DNA from: an uncultured Blautia sp.
GTDB lineage: Bacteria > Bacillota > Clostridia > Lachnospirales > Lachnospiraceae
Direction: 5' to 3'
Assembly: GCA_934408705.1 (NCBI GenBank)
Contig: CAKRVL010000054.1
Span: 1 to 17,629, forward strand
Length of the DNA stretch: 17,629 bases
The notes beneath the pieces were generated by a model. It was not told the DNA's origin. It did no database searches and saw nothing but the letters and a program-made list of their open reading frames with translations. A program made the translations under genes and the position numbers. This document shows, in pieces, positions 7,392 through 15,183 of this stretch (the first letter of the stretch is position 1; each line of letters starts with the position of its first letter).

Positions 7392-7503
7392 GGTATTCCA
7401 TGAATGGAAGAAGCAATGCAATATTTGGGAGGAATTGGACAATTCTGCATAGAATGCCACCGACAGGCTGCGAGATCCGCAATCACTGTCTGGTGGTATT
7501 TTT
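7392..7503 (+). ncRNA. Candidate small RNA of about 110 nt, divergent from ilvB
   Basis: This unit is bounded by a near-consensus promoter and an intrinsic terminator, with no supported coding gene between. It can form three hairpins. One is TTCCA-TGAA-TGGAA (7397-7408, extendable by a pair). The second is GAATT-GGAC-AATTC (7432-7445), extended by ATGCA/TGCAT (7416-7420 with 7446-7450). The third is the terminator stem. A purine-rich single-stranded stretch (TTGGGAGGAATTGG, 7425-7438) resembles a ribosome site and might be a seed region or belong to a tiny open frame. I recognise no known RNA family. It is antisense to any read-through transcript from the 7523-8962 gene. Confidence 0.42.
7454..7503 (+). 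terminator. Intrinsic terminator of the small-RNA unit
   Basis: ATGCCACC and GACAG (7454-7466) pair with CTGTC and GGTGGTAT (7486-7499), with one bulge and one G-U pair. Inside, TGCG/CGCA closes a small loop. Five T residues follow (7499-7503). The minus-strand flank lacks a U-run, so it works mainly on the plus strand. Confidence 0.75.
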
Positions 7504-7522
7504 GCGTAACAGGGGATTAATA

Positions 7523-8962
7523 TTAATATTCATTGAGCAGCTCCCGGACTAACTGTGCTGCGTCTTTACAAGGGTAGAGATAACCGTTCTCCAGGTTTTG
7601 CATATAATCCAGAAAAGCCTCCAGAAGACTGGGCTCATTAAAGGTGAAGCACAGAATATGTCCGCGGATATCCTGAAAAAGCAGATAACCCATAGAGTGG
7701 TTTACGACCAGATGAAGATTTTCTGTAAGCTGGTTAAGGGGATACTTCAAAAGCCGGTAAATCCCTTTTTCACAATAAGGGAGCATGCCTGTGATAAGCT
7801 GTTTACGTTCATCCAGGGTAAGAGGACGGTATATTTCATCAGGAATCTCATGAACCCGCCCTGAATTAAGGAATTGCCGTAAGCCTGAAAGCGTAAAAAA
7901 GATGGTGGCCTTTTTCTGGGAAAGAAGGCTGCGGTTTTCATCCAGCAGAGTTAAGGCCTGTTTGATAAATTTTTCACGTTCAGGAAGCTGTGGGTAAACT
8001 GCTTTATCCAGAAGCTCAGCATCAATTATCGGGGTTATACATGCTTCCGGCTGCAGCACATAGGAGGGGGTGAGGTGGTACATCTGTTGTAGAGTGCCAT
8101 CCATAGGAAAGTAGTCGATTACCTGGAAGAGTGGCTTGCAAAGCTGCTGGTAAGAGAAATACAGCTCCTGGAGCAGCCGCAGATGACTGGCCCCTTTGTA
8201 GAGAAAACCCTTTTGATAATCAGCAGTACAGACAAGCGCATATTCTGAGGTAAGCAGCATACATGGAAAACCGTTAAAGTTCTGGTAATGTGCGGTCACA
8301 TCATCATAAAAATAGTAGGGATGGTAATCCATATTTGTAAAGAAAAGGGGAAGCATGGCCTCCAGACAATGCAGATTATAAAGCTGACGCTGGGAGGTGA
8401 CCTGCCCGGTTTTGCTAAAACAGATCAGATGTTCAACTGTAAGGGCTCCTTTGAGACGGAGACTGGAAAGAGTGCTGAAAAGAAAAGGACAGTCTGGCTG
8501 GAGAAGAATCTGGACAGTGCCGTTTTCTCTGGCAGCCTCCAGAAGGAGAAGACTGTGCACATAATATTCCATTTCAGTTCGCGAAAAAAAGGGAATACAG
8601 GCAGTTTCATCAGATGGAAGCTCTGGAGAAAAAGTGGCTTTATGGAATAGAAACTGAATATTTTCTGAGGTTATATGGCTGGGAAAATGGGTGAAAAATT
8701 CTTCTACACTTTTTCGTCTGTAATAAATGGAGGCACCCAGCCGTGTTAACTCATAGGCATCCTTAAGCTTCTGGAATTCTGCCGGCGTAAGCGGAAGATA
8801 CTCTGCCATTCTGTGAAAAACCTCCAGGGAGGGCGGATTGCGTTTGCCGCTGATGATCCGGTAGAGCATGGAGCGATCCATCTGGCAGGCTGCTGCAAGA
8901 GAGTAAATCTTAATCTCTTTTTCTTTGATGTAGTGGTTTAATAAATCTGAAAATACGGACAT
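7523..8962 (-). CDS. Helix-turn-helix protein with a large uncharacterised C-terminal region
   Basis: A 479-aa protein with an N-terminal XRE/Cro-like DNA-binding domain (about residues 5-65). The helix-turn-helix is around SLAAACQMDRSMLYRIISG, followed by a second helical stretch ending in LTPAEFQKLKDAYE. The remaining 400 residues resemble no enzyme I know; no membrane segment or catalytic motif is visible. It may be a ligand-sensing or oligomerisation domain. I chose ATG8962 because AGGAGG lies about 10 nt upstream and the helix-turn-helix follows at once. The frame is open back to 9274, but those 104 residues are low-complexity and overlap the divergent gene. It lies divergent from the AI-2E gene and upstream of ilvB on the same strand. 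Role as a regulator of either neighbour is inferred. Confidence 0.82.
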   Translation of the reverse strand: MSVFSDLLNHYIKEKEIKIYSLAAACQMDRSMLYRIISGKRNPPSLEVFHRMAEYLPLTPAEFQKLKDAYELTRLGASIYYRRKSVEEFFTHFPSHITSENIQFLFHKATFSPELPSDETACIPFFSRTEMEYYVHSLLLLEAARENGTVQILLQPDCPFLFSTLSSLRLKGALTVEHLICFSKTGQVTSQRQLYNLHCLEAMLPLFFTNMDYHPYYFYDDVTAHYQNFNGFPCMLLTSEYALVCTADYQKGFLYKGASHLRLLQELYFSYQQLCKPLFQVIDYFPMDGTLQQMYHLTPSYVLQPEACITPIIDAELLDKAVYPQLPEREKFIKQALTLLDENRSLLSQKKATIFFTLSGLRQFLNSGRVHEIPDEIYRPLTLDERKQLITGMLPYCEKGIYRLLKYPLNQLTENLHLVVNHSMGYLLFQDIRGHILCFTFNEPSLLEAFLDYMQNLENGYLYPCKDAAQLVRELLNEY

Positions 8963-8996
8963 AATCTGCTGTTGCCTCCTTTTTGCTGTGGGATTA

Positions 8997-9005
8997 ATTT
9001 TAACA
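8997..9005 (-). promoter_or_regulatory. Extended -10 promoter for the helix-turn-helix gene
   Basis: On the minus strand TGTTAAAAT forms an extended -10 (TG at 9005-9004, TAAAAT at 9002-8997), about 35 bases before the chosen start codon. There is no clear -35. Confidence 0.35.
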
Positions 9006-9053
9006 GAAGAGGAAACAAAAGGAAAGGGATAACTGGTAAAAAGACAGATTTCG

Positions 9054-9062
9054 TGGTAAGAT
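9054..9062 (+). promoter_or_regulatory. Extended -10 promoter for the AI-2E family gene
   Basis: TGGTAAGAT (9054-9062) matches an extended -10, with no good -35. It overlaps an in-frame ATG at 9061, which argues that translation starts farther down at GTG9124. Confidence 0.38.
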
Positions 9063-9123
9063 GGATAGAACAGAGCATTTTGGAGCAAGCGGAATAAGGC
9101 AGAAAGGAAGAGACTGGAGAATA

Positions 9124-10284
9124 GTGGAACTGAATAAAGAAAATCTGAAGAAGATAAGATGGCTGATCGCTTTTGCTGTACTTTTGTATGTGGGTGTGCA
9201 GAATCTGGGAGTTGTTCTGAAGTATGTGAGAATCCTGTGGGGATTACTGTTACCCTTTGTGCTTGGCTGTGCAATGGCTTTTGTGCTGAACGTGCCTATG
9301 GCGTTTGTTGAACGTCACCTTTTTGGTAAGGCCAAAGAGAAAGGCGGGAAGGCGGGTAAAGCTGCTAACCGTATGGCTAGACCGGTAAGTCTGGTGCTGT
9401 CTATCGTATTGGTGGTGCTGGTGGTCCTGATCGTGGTGCTGGTGGTGGCACCGGAGATTGGCAGAACGCTGGTAAGTGTAGTGAAAAAGGTAGAGGAAGA
9501 TATACCGTTAGTGCAGAAGTGGCTGACCGATACCTTCCAGAGTGATTCCGAGATTGTGAAATGGGCAACATCTGTTGAAATTGCACCTCAGAAGATCATT
9601 GATTCTATTGTAAGCGTGCTTAAGAATGGAGCGGATAATCTGGTATCATCTACGATTAATGTCACCATGGGACTGGTGAGCATGACCATGAATTTTGCTA
9701 TTGGTTTTGTTTTTGCCTGTTATGTGCTTTTGCAGAAGGAAAAGCTGGGAAAACAGGTGCTGAAGGCGGCTTATGCGATTCTGCCGGTGAAAACAGTGGA
9801 ATATCTGGGGCATGTGTGCACTTTGGCAAGCAGGATTTTTGCAAGCTTTATTACGGGCCAGTGCATAGAGGCAGTGATTCTGGGCAGCATGTTTTTTATC
9901 ACCATGACGATAGGAAGGTTTCCGTATGCAATGCTGATCGGTGTACTGATCAGTTTTACGGCGCTGATTCCTGTGTTCGGAGGAATTATCGGATGCTGGG
10001 TAGGATTTTTCCTGATCCTGATGGTAAGTCCGCTGAGGGCCTTCGCATTCCTTATACTGTTTTTGGTTCTGCAGCAGATAGAGGGAAATCTGATTTATCC
10101 ATATGTAGTTGGAAATTCTGTGGGATTGCCGGCAATCTGGGTACTTGTTGCAGTAACCCTGGGTGGTAATCTTATGGGAATTGTAGGAATGCTTATTTTT
10201 ATTCCTCTGGTATCTGTATTGTACGCACTGTTTAGGGAATGGGTGTACGAGAGACTGGATAAGAAACATGTGAAAATCAGTTAA
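9124..10284 (+). CDS. AI-2E family (PF01594-type) membrane transporter
   Basis: A 386-aa multi-pass membrane protein of the AI-2E exporter-like family. Two N-terminal membrane helices (about residues 10-28 and 35-57) precede a charged loop. A third helix (about 80-107, very rich in Val and Leu) leads to a long soluble stretch. The hallmark C-terminal helices follow, including GRFPYAMLIGVLISFTALIP followed by VFGG. Family members export autoinducer-2 in some species, or act as Na+/H+ antiporters or permeases of unknown cargo, so function is open. I prefer GTG9124: the product then begins MELNKENLKK, GGAGA lies just before it, and an upstream ATG9061 overlaps a likely -10 box. The start remains uncertain. 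It is monocistronic, ending at a strong terminator. Confidence 0.87.
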   Translation: MELNKENLKKIRWLIAFAVLLYVGVQNLGVVLKYVRILWGLLLPFVLGCAMAFVLNVPMAFVERHLFGKAKEKGGKAGKAANRMARPVSLVLSIVLVVLVVLIVVLVVAPEIGRTLVSVVKKVEEDIPLVQKWLTDTFQSDSEIVKWATSVEIAPQKIIDSIVSVLKNGADNLVSSTINVTMGLVSMTMNFAIGFVFACYVLLQKEKLGKQVLKAAYAILPVKTVEYLGHVCTLASRIFASFITGQCIEAVILGSMFFITMTIGRFPYAMLIGVLISFTALIPVFGGIIGCWVGFFLILMVSPLRAFAFLILFLVLQQIEGNLIYPYVVGNSVGLPAIWVLVAVTLGGNLMGIVGMLIFIPLVSVLYALFREWVYERLDKKHVKIS

Positions 10285-10308
10285 TGGTTTACATAAAACA
10301 TAAACTGG

Positions 10309-10358
10309 CAAAAAGTATCTCCGGGAGCATTATGAAAACTCCCGGAGATATTTTTTGC
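10309..10358. terminator. Bidirectional intrinsic terminator
   Basis: A perfect 12-bp GC-rich stem (10316-10327 with 10339-10350), with an 11-nt loop, is flanked by GCAAAAA on the left and TTTTTTGC on the right. It serves both the AI-2E gene (plus) and argG (minus), which converge here. Confidence 0.94.
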
Positions 10359-10376
10359 TTTTTATTTTTTATGGGG

Positions 10377-11612
10377 TTAATTGTTAGTCTGTTTCTGGCT
10401 TTCTACTTCTGCCAGCTTCATTGCACGAACCTTCAGAGGAAGGCCGAATAAAGTGATAAATCCATCTGCATCGTGATGATCATACATATCACCTGTTGTG
10501 AAGGATGCAAGAGATTCGTTGTACAGGCTGTATGGGGAGGTTGTTCCGGCTTTGATGATGTTGCCCTTGTAGAGCTTGAATTTTACCTCGCCTGTTACAT
10601 ATTTCTGAGTGGATTCTACGAATGCCTGGATTGCTTCACGAAGAGGTGTGAACCATTTTCCTTCGTAAACCACCTGCGCCAGCTGGCTTCCAAGCTTTTT
10701 CTTTGTTTCCAATGTTTCGCGGTCAAGAATCAGTTCTTCAAGCTGTTCATGTGCTTCCATAAGAATAGTTCCGCCAGGAGTTTCATAAACGCCACGGGAT
10801 TTCATACCTACAACACGATTTTCTACAATATCGATAATTCCGATTCCGTTCTCACCGCCAAGTTTATTCAGCTCTGTAATGATTTCGGAAACCTTCATTG
10901 CTTTTCCATTTAAGGTCTTCGGAACACCTGCTTCAAATGTCATGGTAACTTCTGTGGCTTTATCAGGAGCCTTCTCAGGTGTTACGCTGAGAACAAGCAT
11001 ATCGTCATAGTTAGGAGCGTGTGAAGGATCTTCAAGCTCAAGTCCTTCATGGCTGATGTGCCACAGGTTACGGTCACGGCTGTAGCTATGCTTAGCGTCA
11101 AATGGAAGATTGATTCCATGAGCCTGGCAGAATGCAAGCTCATCTTCACGGGACTGCATGGTCCAGACATCTGTCATACGCCAAGGTGCGATGATTTTAA
11201 TATCCGGAGCAAGGGCTTTGATTCCCAGTTCGAAACGAATCTGGTCATTTCCTTTGCCGGTTGCACCGTGACAGATCGCAACAGCATTTTCTTTTCTTGC
11301 AATCTCAACCAGTTTTTTCGCTATAGCAGGACGTGCCATGGAAGTACCAAGAAGATATTTGTGCTCGTATACAGCGCCTGCTTCAACACATGGCATAATG
11401 TAGTTATCACAGAAATCATCTACAATGTCCTCTATATATAATTTGGAAGCTCCGGAAAGCTTTGCTCTCTCTTCAAGTCCATCCAGCTCATTTCCCTGTC
11501 CGCAGTTAACACAGCAGCAGACAACATCATAATTAAAAGTTTCTTTCAGCCACGGGATCAGTGCTGTAGTGTCCAGTCCGCCTGAATATGCAAGTACAAC
11601 TTTTTCTTTCAT
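10377..11612 (-). CDS. argG: Argininosuccinate synthase
   Basis: This 411-aa cytosolic enzyme joins citrulline and aspartate with ATP to give argininosuccinate, the penultimate step of arginine synthesis. The N-terminal ATP-pyrophosphatase loop is AYSGGLDTT (residues 8-16), and the ATP/citrulline-binding segment GATGKGNDQIRFELG follows at about residue 115. Length is normal for the family (about 400-410). ATG11612 has AGAGGT upstream. It is transcribed away from the argCJBD cluster and shares with it an intergenic region rich in ARG-box-like sites, so co-repression by ArgR is likely. The following enzyme gene, argH, is not in the window. Confidence 0.97.
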   Translation of the reverse strand: MKEKVVLAYSGGLDTTALIPWLKETFNYDVVCCCVNCGQGNELDGLEERAKLSGASKLYIEDIVDDFCDNYIMPCVEAGAVYEHKYLLGTSMARPAIAKKLVEIARKENAVAICHGATGKGNDQIRFELGIKALAPDIKIIAPWRMTDVWTMQSREDELAFCQAHGINLPFDAKHSYSRDRNLWHISHEGLELEDPSHAPNYDDMLVLSVTPEKAPDKATEVTMTFEAGVPKTLNGKAMKVSEIITELNKLGGENGIGIIDIVENRVVGMKSRGVYETPGGTILMEAHEQLEELILDRETLETKKKLGSQLAQVVYEGKWFTPLREAIQAFVESTQKYVTGEVKFKLYKGNIIKAGTTSPYSLYNESLASFTTGDMYDHHDADGFITLFGLPLKVRAMKLAEVESQKQTNN

Positions 11613-11670
11613 AATAGTAACCTCTTTTCTTTTTATCCCTCTGAAACAGATAGGGCTATAATTCTAATTT

Positions 11671-11688
11671 TTGAATAAATATTCATTA
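11671..11688. promoter_or_regulatory. ARG box (ArgR operator), argG-proximal
   Basis: TTGAATAAATATTCATTA contains the near-palindrome TGAATAAATATTCA, matching the ArgR consensus (TGAAT-N4-ATTCA type). It lies about 60 bases upstream of the argG start codon, within the transcribed leader if the predicted argG promoter is right. Confidence 0.72.
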
Positions 11689-11729
11689 CATTAACGTGAT
11701 ATACTGATGTCGCGCTAATTACAGAGAAT

Positions 11730-11758
11730 AATATACAACATAATTTATAAATATGCAA
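11730..11758 (-). promoter_or_regulatory. Probable argG promoter
   Basis: On the minus strand TTGCAT (11758-11753) and TATATT (11735-11730) are spaced by 17 bases. The -35 is also an ARG-box-like half site (ATATGCAAT on the plus strand), so ArgR could block it directly. The match to consensus is moderate. Confidence 0.42.
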
Positions 11759-11834
11759 TAGAAAATTTAAAAAACTTTGCATAAAAATTGCCTTATATAG
11801 AAGGAAAAGTAATAAAAACTGCATAAAAAGCACA
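11745..11834. promoter_or_regulatory. Cluster of weaker ARG-box-like sites
   Basis: Three weaker matches lie between the two arg promoters. TTTATAAATATGCAAT is at 11745-11759, TTGCATAAAAATTGCC at 11777-11792, and CTGCATAAAAAGCA near 11819-11832. All share TGCAT with an A/T-rich centre. ArgR binds such sites in sets, and the 355-base gap between argG and argC holds no gene. Individual sites are uncertain. Confidence 0.45.
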
Positions 11835-11873
11835 GAACAAAGGAAAAATAAGGGAAAATATGGGAAAATGACT

Positions 11874-11903
11874 ATTGCATAATATGCAAGAAGGATGTAT
11901 AAT
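11874..11903 (+). promoter_or_regulatory. argC promoter with overlapping ARG box
   Basis: TATAAT at 11898-11903 is 17 bases from TTGCAT at 11875-11880. The palindrome TTGCATAATATGCAA (11875-11889) covers the -35 and half the spacer, and fits an ArgR operator that would repress argCJBD. Confidence 0.65.
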
Positions 11904-11967
11904 CCATTCAACTTGACTGATAAAGCCGGGGATGAATAATTGGATGAGGCATGGAGGAAATAAAAAA

Positions 11968-13008
11968 ATGATTAAAGCTGGAATTATTGGGGCAACCGGT
12001 TATGCTGGAAATGAGATCGTACGTCTTCTTCTTGGACATAAGGATGTGGAAATAGCCTGGTTTGGATCCAGAAGTTATATTGACAAAAAATATGCAGGGA
12101 TTTATCAGAACTTTTTCAAATTGGTAGATGCCAGCTGTATGGATGATAATATGGAAGCACTTGCAGATGAGGTGGATGTTATTTTTACAGCAACTCCTCA
12201 GGGATTGTGTGCTTCTCTTGTAAATGAGGGTATTCTTTCCAGAGCTAAGGTGATTGATTTAAGTGCGGATTTCCGTATTAAAGATGTAAAGAAATATGAA
12301 AAATGGTATGGAATTGAGCATAAATCACCGCAGTTTATTGAAGAGGCCGTTTATGGATTATGTGAGATTAACCGCGAAGATATTAAAAAGGCACGTCTGA
12401 TCGCTAACCCGGGATGTTATCCGACATGTTCCACACTTTCCATTTATCCGCTTTTAAAAGCTGGAATGATCGATCCGAATACTATTATTATTGATGCAAA
12501 ATCAGGAACAACAGGTGCCGGAAGAGGAGCCAAGGTTGATAATCTTTACTGCGAAGTAAATGAAAATATCAAGGCATATGGTGTTGCAACACACAGACAT
12601 ACACCTGAAATTGAAGATCAGCTTGGCTATGCCTGTGGACAGGATGTGACAATTAATTTTACCCCTCACCTTGTTCCGATGAATAGAGGAATTCTGGTTA
12701 CAGCATATGCTTCTCTGACTAAGAATGTGACTTATGAAGAGGTAAAAGCAGCTTACGATGCATGCTATGAAAATGAGACATTTGTACGGGTGCTGGATAA
12801 GGATGTATGCCCGCAGACCAAGTGGGTAGAGGGCAGTAATTATGTGGATGTTAACTTTAAAATCGATCCGAGAACAAACAGAATTATTATGATGGGAGCA
12901 ATTGATAATCTGGTAAAAGGTGCTGCCGGACAGGCAGTTCAGAATATGAACCTGATGTTTGGATTTAGTGAGGCAGAGGGATTGTTACAGGTTCCGATGT
13001 ATCCGTAA
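11968..13008 (+). CDS. argC: N-acetyl-gamma-glutamyl-phosphate reductase
   Basis: This 346-aa NADPH-dependent enzyme reduces N-acetylglutamyl phosphate to the semialdehyde, the third step of ornithine synthesis. The nucleotide-binding motif GATGYAGNE is at about residues 7-15. The catalytic cysteine is C150 in NPGCYPTC. A conserved HRHTPEIED segment lies near residue 210. I start at ATG11968, 10 nt after GGAGG (11953-11957), giving MIKAGIIGATGYAG. The frame is open to 11932, but the extra residues are not family-like. It is the first gene of argCJBD and starts after an ARG-box promoter. Confidence 0.96.
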   Translation: MIKAGIIGATGYAGNEIVRLLLGHKDVEIAWFGSRSYIDKKYAGIYQNFFKLVDASCMDDNMEALADEVDVIFTATPQGLCASLVNEGILSRAKVIDLSADFRIKDVKKYEKWYGIEHKSPQFIEEAVYGLCEINREDIKKARLIANPGCYPTCSTLSIYPLLKAGMIDPNTIIIDAKSGTTGAGRGAKVDNLYCEVNENIKAYGVATHRHTPEIEDQLGYACGQDVTINFTPHLVPMNRGILVTAYASLTKNVTYEEVKAAYDACYENETFVRVLDKDVCPQTKWVEGSNYVDVNFKIDPRTNRIIMMGAIDNLVKGAAGQAVQNMNLMFGFSEAEGLLQVPMYP

Positions 13009-13030
13009 ACAAAAGAGGAGGCGTATTAAT

Positions 13031-14254
13031 ATGAAAATTATTACAGGAGGTGTTACTGCTGCAAAAGGGTTTAAGGCAGCAGCGGTAGCAGCAGAAATCA
13101 AATACAAAGATCGTACAGATATGGCAATGATTTACAGTGAGATTCCCTGTGTTGCAGCAGGTACTTTTACTACAAATGTGGTAAAAGCAGCTCCTGTAAA
13201 ATGGGATCAGGACGTGGTTTATAATCATCCGAAAGCTCAGGCTGTGATCTGCAACAGTGGTATCGCAAACGCATGTACCGGAGCAGAAGGATATGGCTAT
13301 TGTAAGGCAACTGCAGATGCTGCTTCTGAGATATTTGGAATTCCGGCAGACAGTGTACTGGTTGCATCCACAGGTGTTATTGGAATGCAGATCCCTATTG
13401 ACAGAATCGTAAACGGAGTAAAAGCTATGGCACCCAAGCTGGATGGCTCTCTGGAGGCAGGAACAGAAGCGGCCAAAGCTATCATGACGACAGATACTGT
13501 GAAAAAAGAGGTTGCTGTTCAGATTGAAATAGGCGGAAAAACAGTAACTGTAGGAGGAATGTGCAAGGGTTCCGGAATGATACATCCAAATATGTGTACC
13601 ATGCTTGGATTTGTTACAACAGATGCGGCAATTTCCAAAGAAATGCTTCAGAAGGCTTTAAGTACTAATATTAAAGATACGTTTAATATGGTTTCTGTTG
13701 ACGGAGATACCTCTACAAATGACACTGTTCTGCTTCTTGCAAATGGTATGGCTGGTAATCCGGAAATCACAGAAGAGGGTGCGGATTTTGACAAATTTAT
13801 GGAAGCTTTGAACTATATCAATACCTGTCTTTCCAAAAAAATTGCTGGTGACGGAGAGGGCGCAACAGCGCTTTTTGAAGTAAAAATTATTGGCGCAAAG
13901 ACAAAAGAGGATGCAGTTACGCTTAGTAAATCTGTGGTAACATCCTCCCTTACAAAGGCTGCTATTTATGGTCATGATGCAAACTGGGGCCGTATTTTAT
14001 GTGCAATGGGATATTCCGGAGTGCAGTTTGATCCGGAGAAAGTTGACCTGTATTTTGAGAGCTGCGCTGGTAAATTAAAGATTATTGAGAATGGTGTTTC
14101 TACAGGATATGATGAAGCGGAAGCGACAAAAATTCTGTCCGAGGATGAGGTAACAGCTATTGCGGATGTGAAAATGGGCGATGCGAAAGCTACTGCATGG
14201 GGATGTGATCTTACCTATGATTATGTGAAGATTAATGCAGATTATCGTTCATAA
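13031..14254 (+). CDS. argJ: Glutamate N-acetyltransferase / ornithine acetyltransferase
   Basis: This 407-aa protein moves the acetyl group from N-acetylornithine back to glutamate, making the pathway cyclic; some members also use acetyl-CoA. It is made as a precursor that cuts itself before a conserved Thr, giving two subunits. The motif here is HPNMCTML with Thr190 as the nucleophile; most members have Ala, not Cys, before it. I start at ATG13031, after GAGGAGG (13015-13021). The frame runs back to 12959 inside argC, but those residues are basic and not family-like. It is 22 bases downstream of argC. Whether it is mono- or bifunctional cannot be told from sequence alone. Confidence 0.95.
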   Translation: MKIITGGVTAAKGFKAAAVAAEIKYKDRTDMAMIYSEIPCVAAGTFTTNVVKAAPVKWDQDVVYNHPKAQAVICNSGIANACTGAEGYGYCKATADAASEIFGIPADSVLVASTGVIGMQIPIDRIVNGVKAMAPKLDGSLEAGTEAAKAIMTTDTVKKEVAVQIEIGGKTVTVGGMCKGSGMIHPNMCTMLGFVTTDAAISKEMLQKALSTNIKDTFNMVSVDGDTSTNDTVLLLANGMAGNPEITEEGADFDKFMEALNYINTCLSKKIAGDGEGATALFEVKIIGAKTKEDAVTLSKSVVTSSLTKAAIYGHDANWGRILCAMGYSGVQFDPEKVDLYFESCAGKLKIIENGVSTGYDEAEATKILSEDEVTAIADVKMGDAKATAWGCDLTYDYVKINADYRS

Positions 14255-14269
14255 GATCATCGTTCATAA
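14244..14269 (+). repeat. Short tandem duplication at the argJ stop
   Basis: ATCGTTCATAA occurs at 14244-14254, containing the argJ TAA, and again at 14259-14269, with a 15-base period. This looks like a small slippage duplication between argJ and argB. No function is evident. Confidence 0.7.
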
Positions 14270-14286
14270 AAGAAAGGGAAGAAAAG

Positions 14287-15183
14287 ATGGTAAATCAGAA
14301 ATATCTTGATAAGGCAGAAGTGCTTATTGAGGCACTTCCTTATATACAGCGTTTTAACCGTAAAATCGTGGTGGTGAAATATGGCGGAAGTGCCATGCTG
14401 GATGAAGAGCTGAAGGCAAATGTGATCAAGGATGTTGTTCTTCTGAAGCTGGTTGGATTCAAGCCGATCATTGTTCATGGAGGCGGCAAGGAAATCAGTA
14501 AATGGGTTGGTAAAGTGGGCATGGAGCCAAAGTTTATCAATGGTCTTCGCGTAACTGATGCCCCGACAATGGAGATTGCGGAGATGGTTCTTGCAAGGGT
14601 AAATAAAGAGCTGGTTACCCATGTGGAATCTCTTGGAGTACAGGCTGTTGGTATCAGCGGAAAGGATGGAGGATTATTAAAATGTAAGAAGAAATATTCC
14701 AATGGAGAGGATATCGGATTTGTGGGTGACATTACAGAGGTAAATCCGAAAATTCTTTATGATCTGCTGGAAAAAGACTTCCTTCCTATTATTTTTCCAA
14801 TTGGATTCGACGATAATTATGACAGCTATAACATTAATGCTGATGATGCTGCATGTGCAATTGCAGAGGCTGTACATGCGGAGAAACTGGCATTCCTTTC
14901 CGATATTGAAGGAGTTTACAAGGATAAAGATGATCCGGCTTCTTTGATCTCTGAACTCCATATTCAGGATGCGCAGCTGCTGATAGAAGAAGGATATGTT
15001 GGAGGCGGAATGATTCCGAAGCTGAATAATTGTATTGAAGCAATTGAGCATGGCGTTAACCGGGTACATATCCTTGATGGAAGAATTCCTCACAGTTTGT
15101 TGCTGGAAATTTTTACGAACAAAGGTATTGGAACTGCTATTTTAAGAGAAGATGGAGAGAAATATAACAATGAACATGAATAA
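14287..15183 (+). CDS. argB: Acetylglutamate kinase
   Basis: This 298-aa amino acid kinase phosphorylates N-acetylglutamate with ATP, the second step and the usual control point when ArgJ recycles acetyl groups. Visible are the phosphate-binding Lys in VVKYGGSAM (K31) and the glycine-rich HGGGKE (64-69). About 25 residues precede the first beta strand ([20 protein letters not shown]). In arginine-inhibited hexameric kinases this extension forms a helix that interlaces dimers, so arginine feedback is likely. ATG14287 is 32 bases after argJ and follows AAAGGGAAG. Its 3' end overlaps the argD start by 14 bases. Confidence 0.96.
   Translation: MVNQKYLDKAEVLIEALPYIQRFNRKIVVVKYGGSAMLDEELKANVIKDVVLLKLVGFKPIIVHGGGKEISKWVGKVGMEPKFINGLRVTDAPTMEIAEMVLARVNKELVTHVESLGVQAVGISGKDGGLLKCKKKYSNGEDIGFVGDITEVNPKILYDLLEKDFLPIIFPIGFDDNYDSYNINADDAACAIAEAVHAEKLAFLSDIEGVYKDKDDPASLISELHIQDAQLLIEEGYVGGGMIPKLNNCIEAIEHGVNRVHILDGRIPHSLLLEIFTNKGIGTAILREDGEKYNNEHE

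Noticed and set aside
7404..7520. 39-codon open frame inside the predicted small RNA
   Set aside because: No ribosome site precedes ATG7404, the frame runs through the terminator stem, and the product resembles nothing I know.
8963..9274. N-terminal extension of the helix-turn-helix protein to ATG9274
   Set aside because: The 104 extra residues are Ser/Phe/Leu-rich shadow translation of the divergent gene, and ATG8962 has an excellent ribosome site.
9646..10311. 221-aa minus-strand open frame over the AI-2E gene
   Set aside because: Its His/Gln/Tyr-rich composition is typical of an antisense shadow of a hydrophobic gene, and it crosses the terminator.
12965..13585. 206-aa minus-strand open frame over argJ
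   Set aside because: A Cys/Ser/His-rich shadow antisense to argJ, without a ribosome site.
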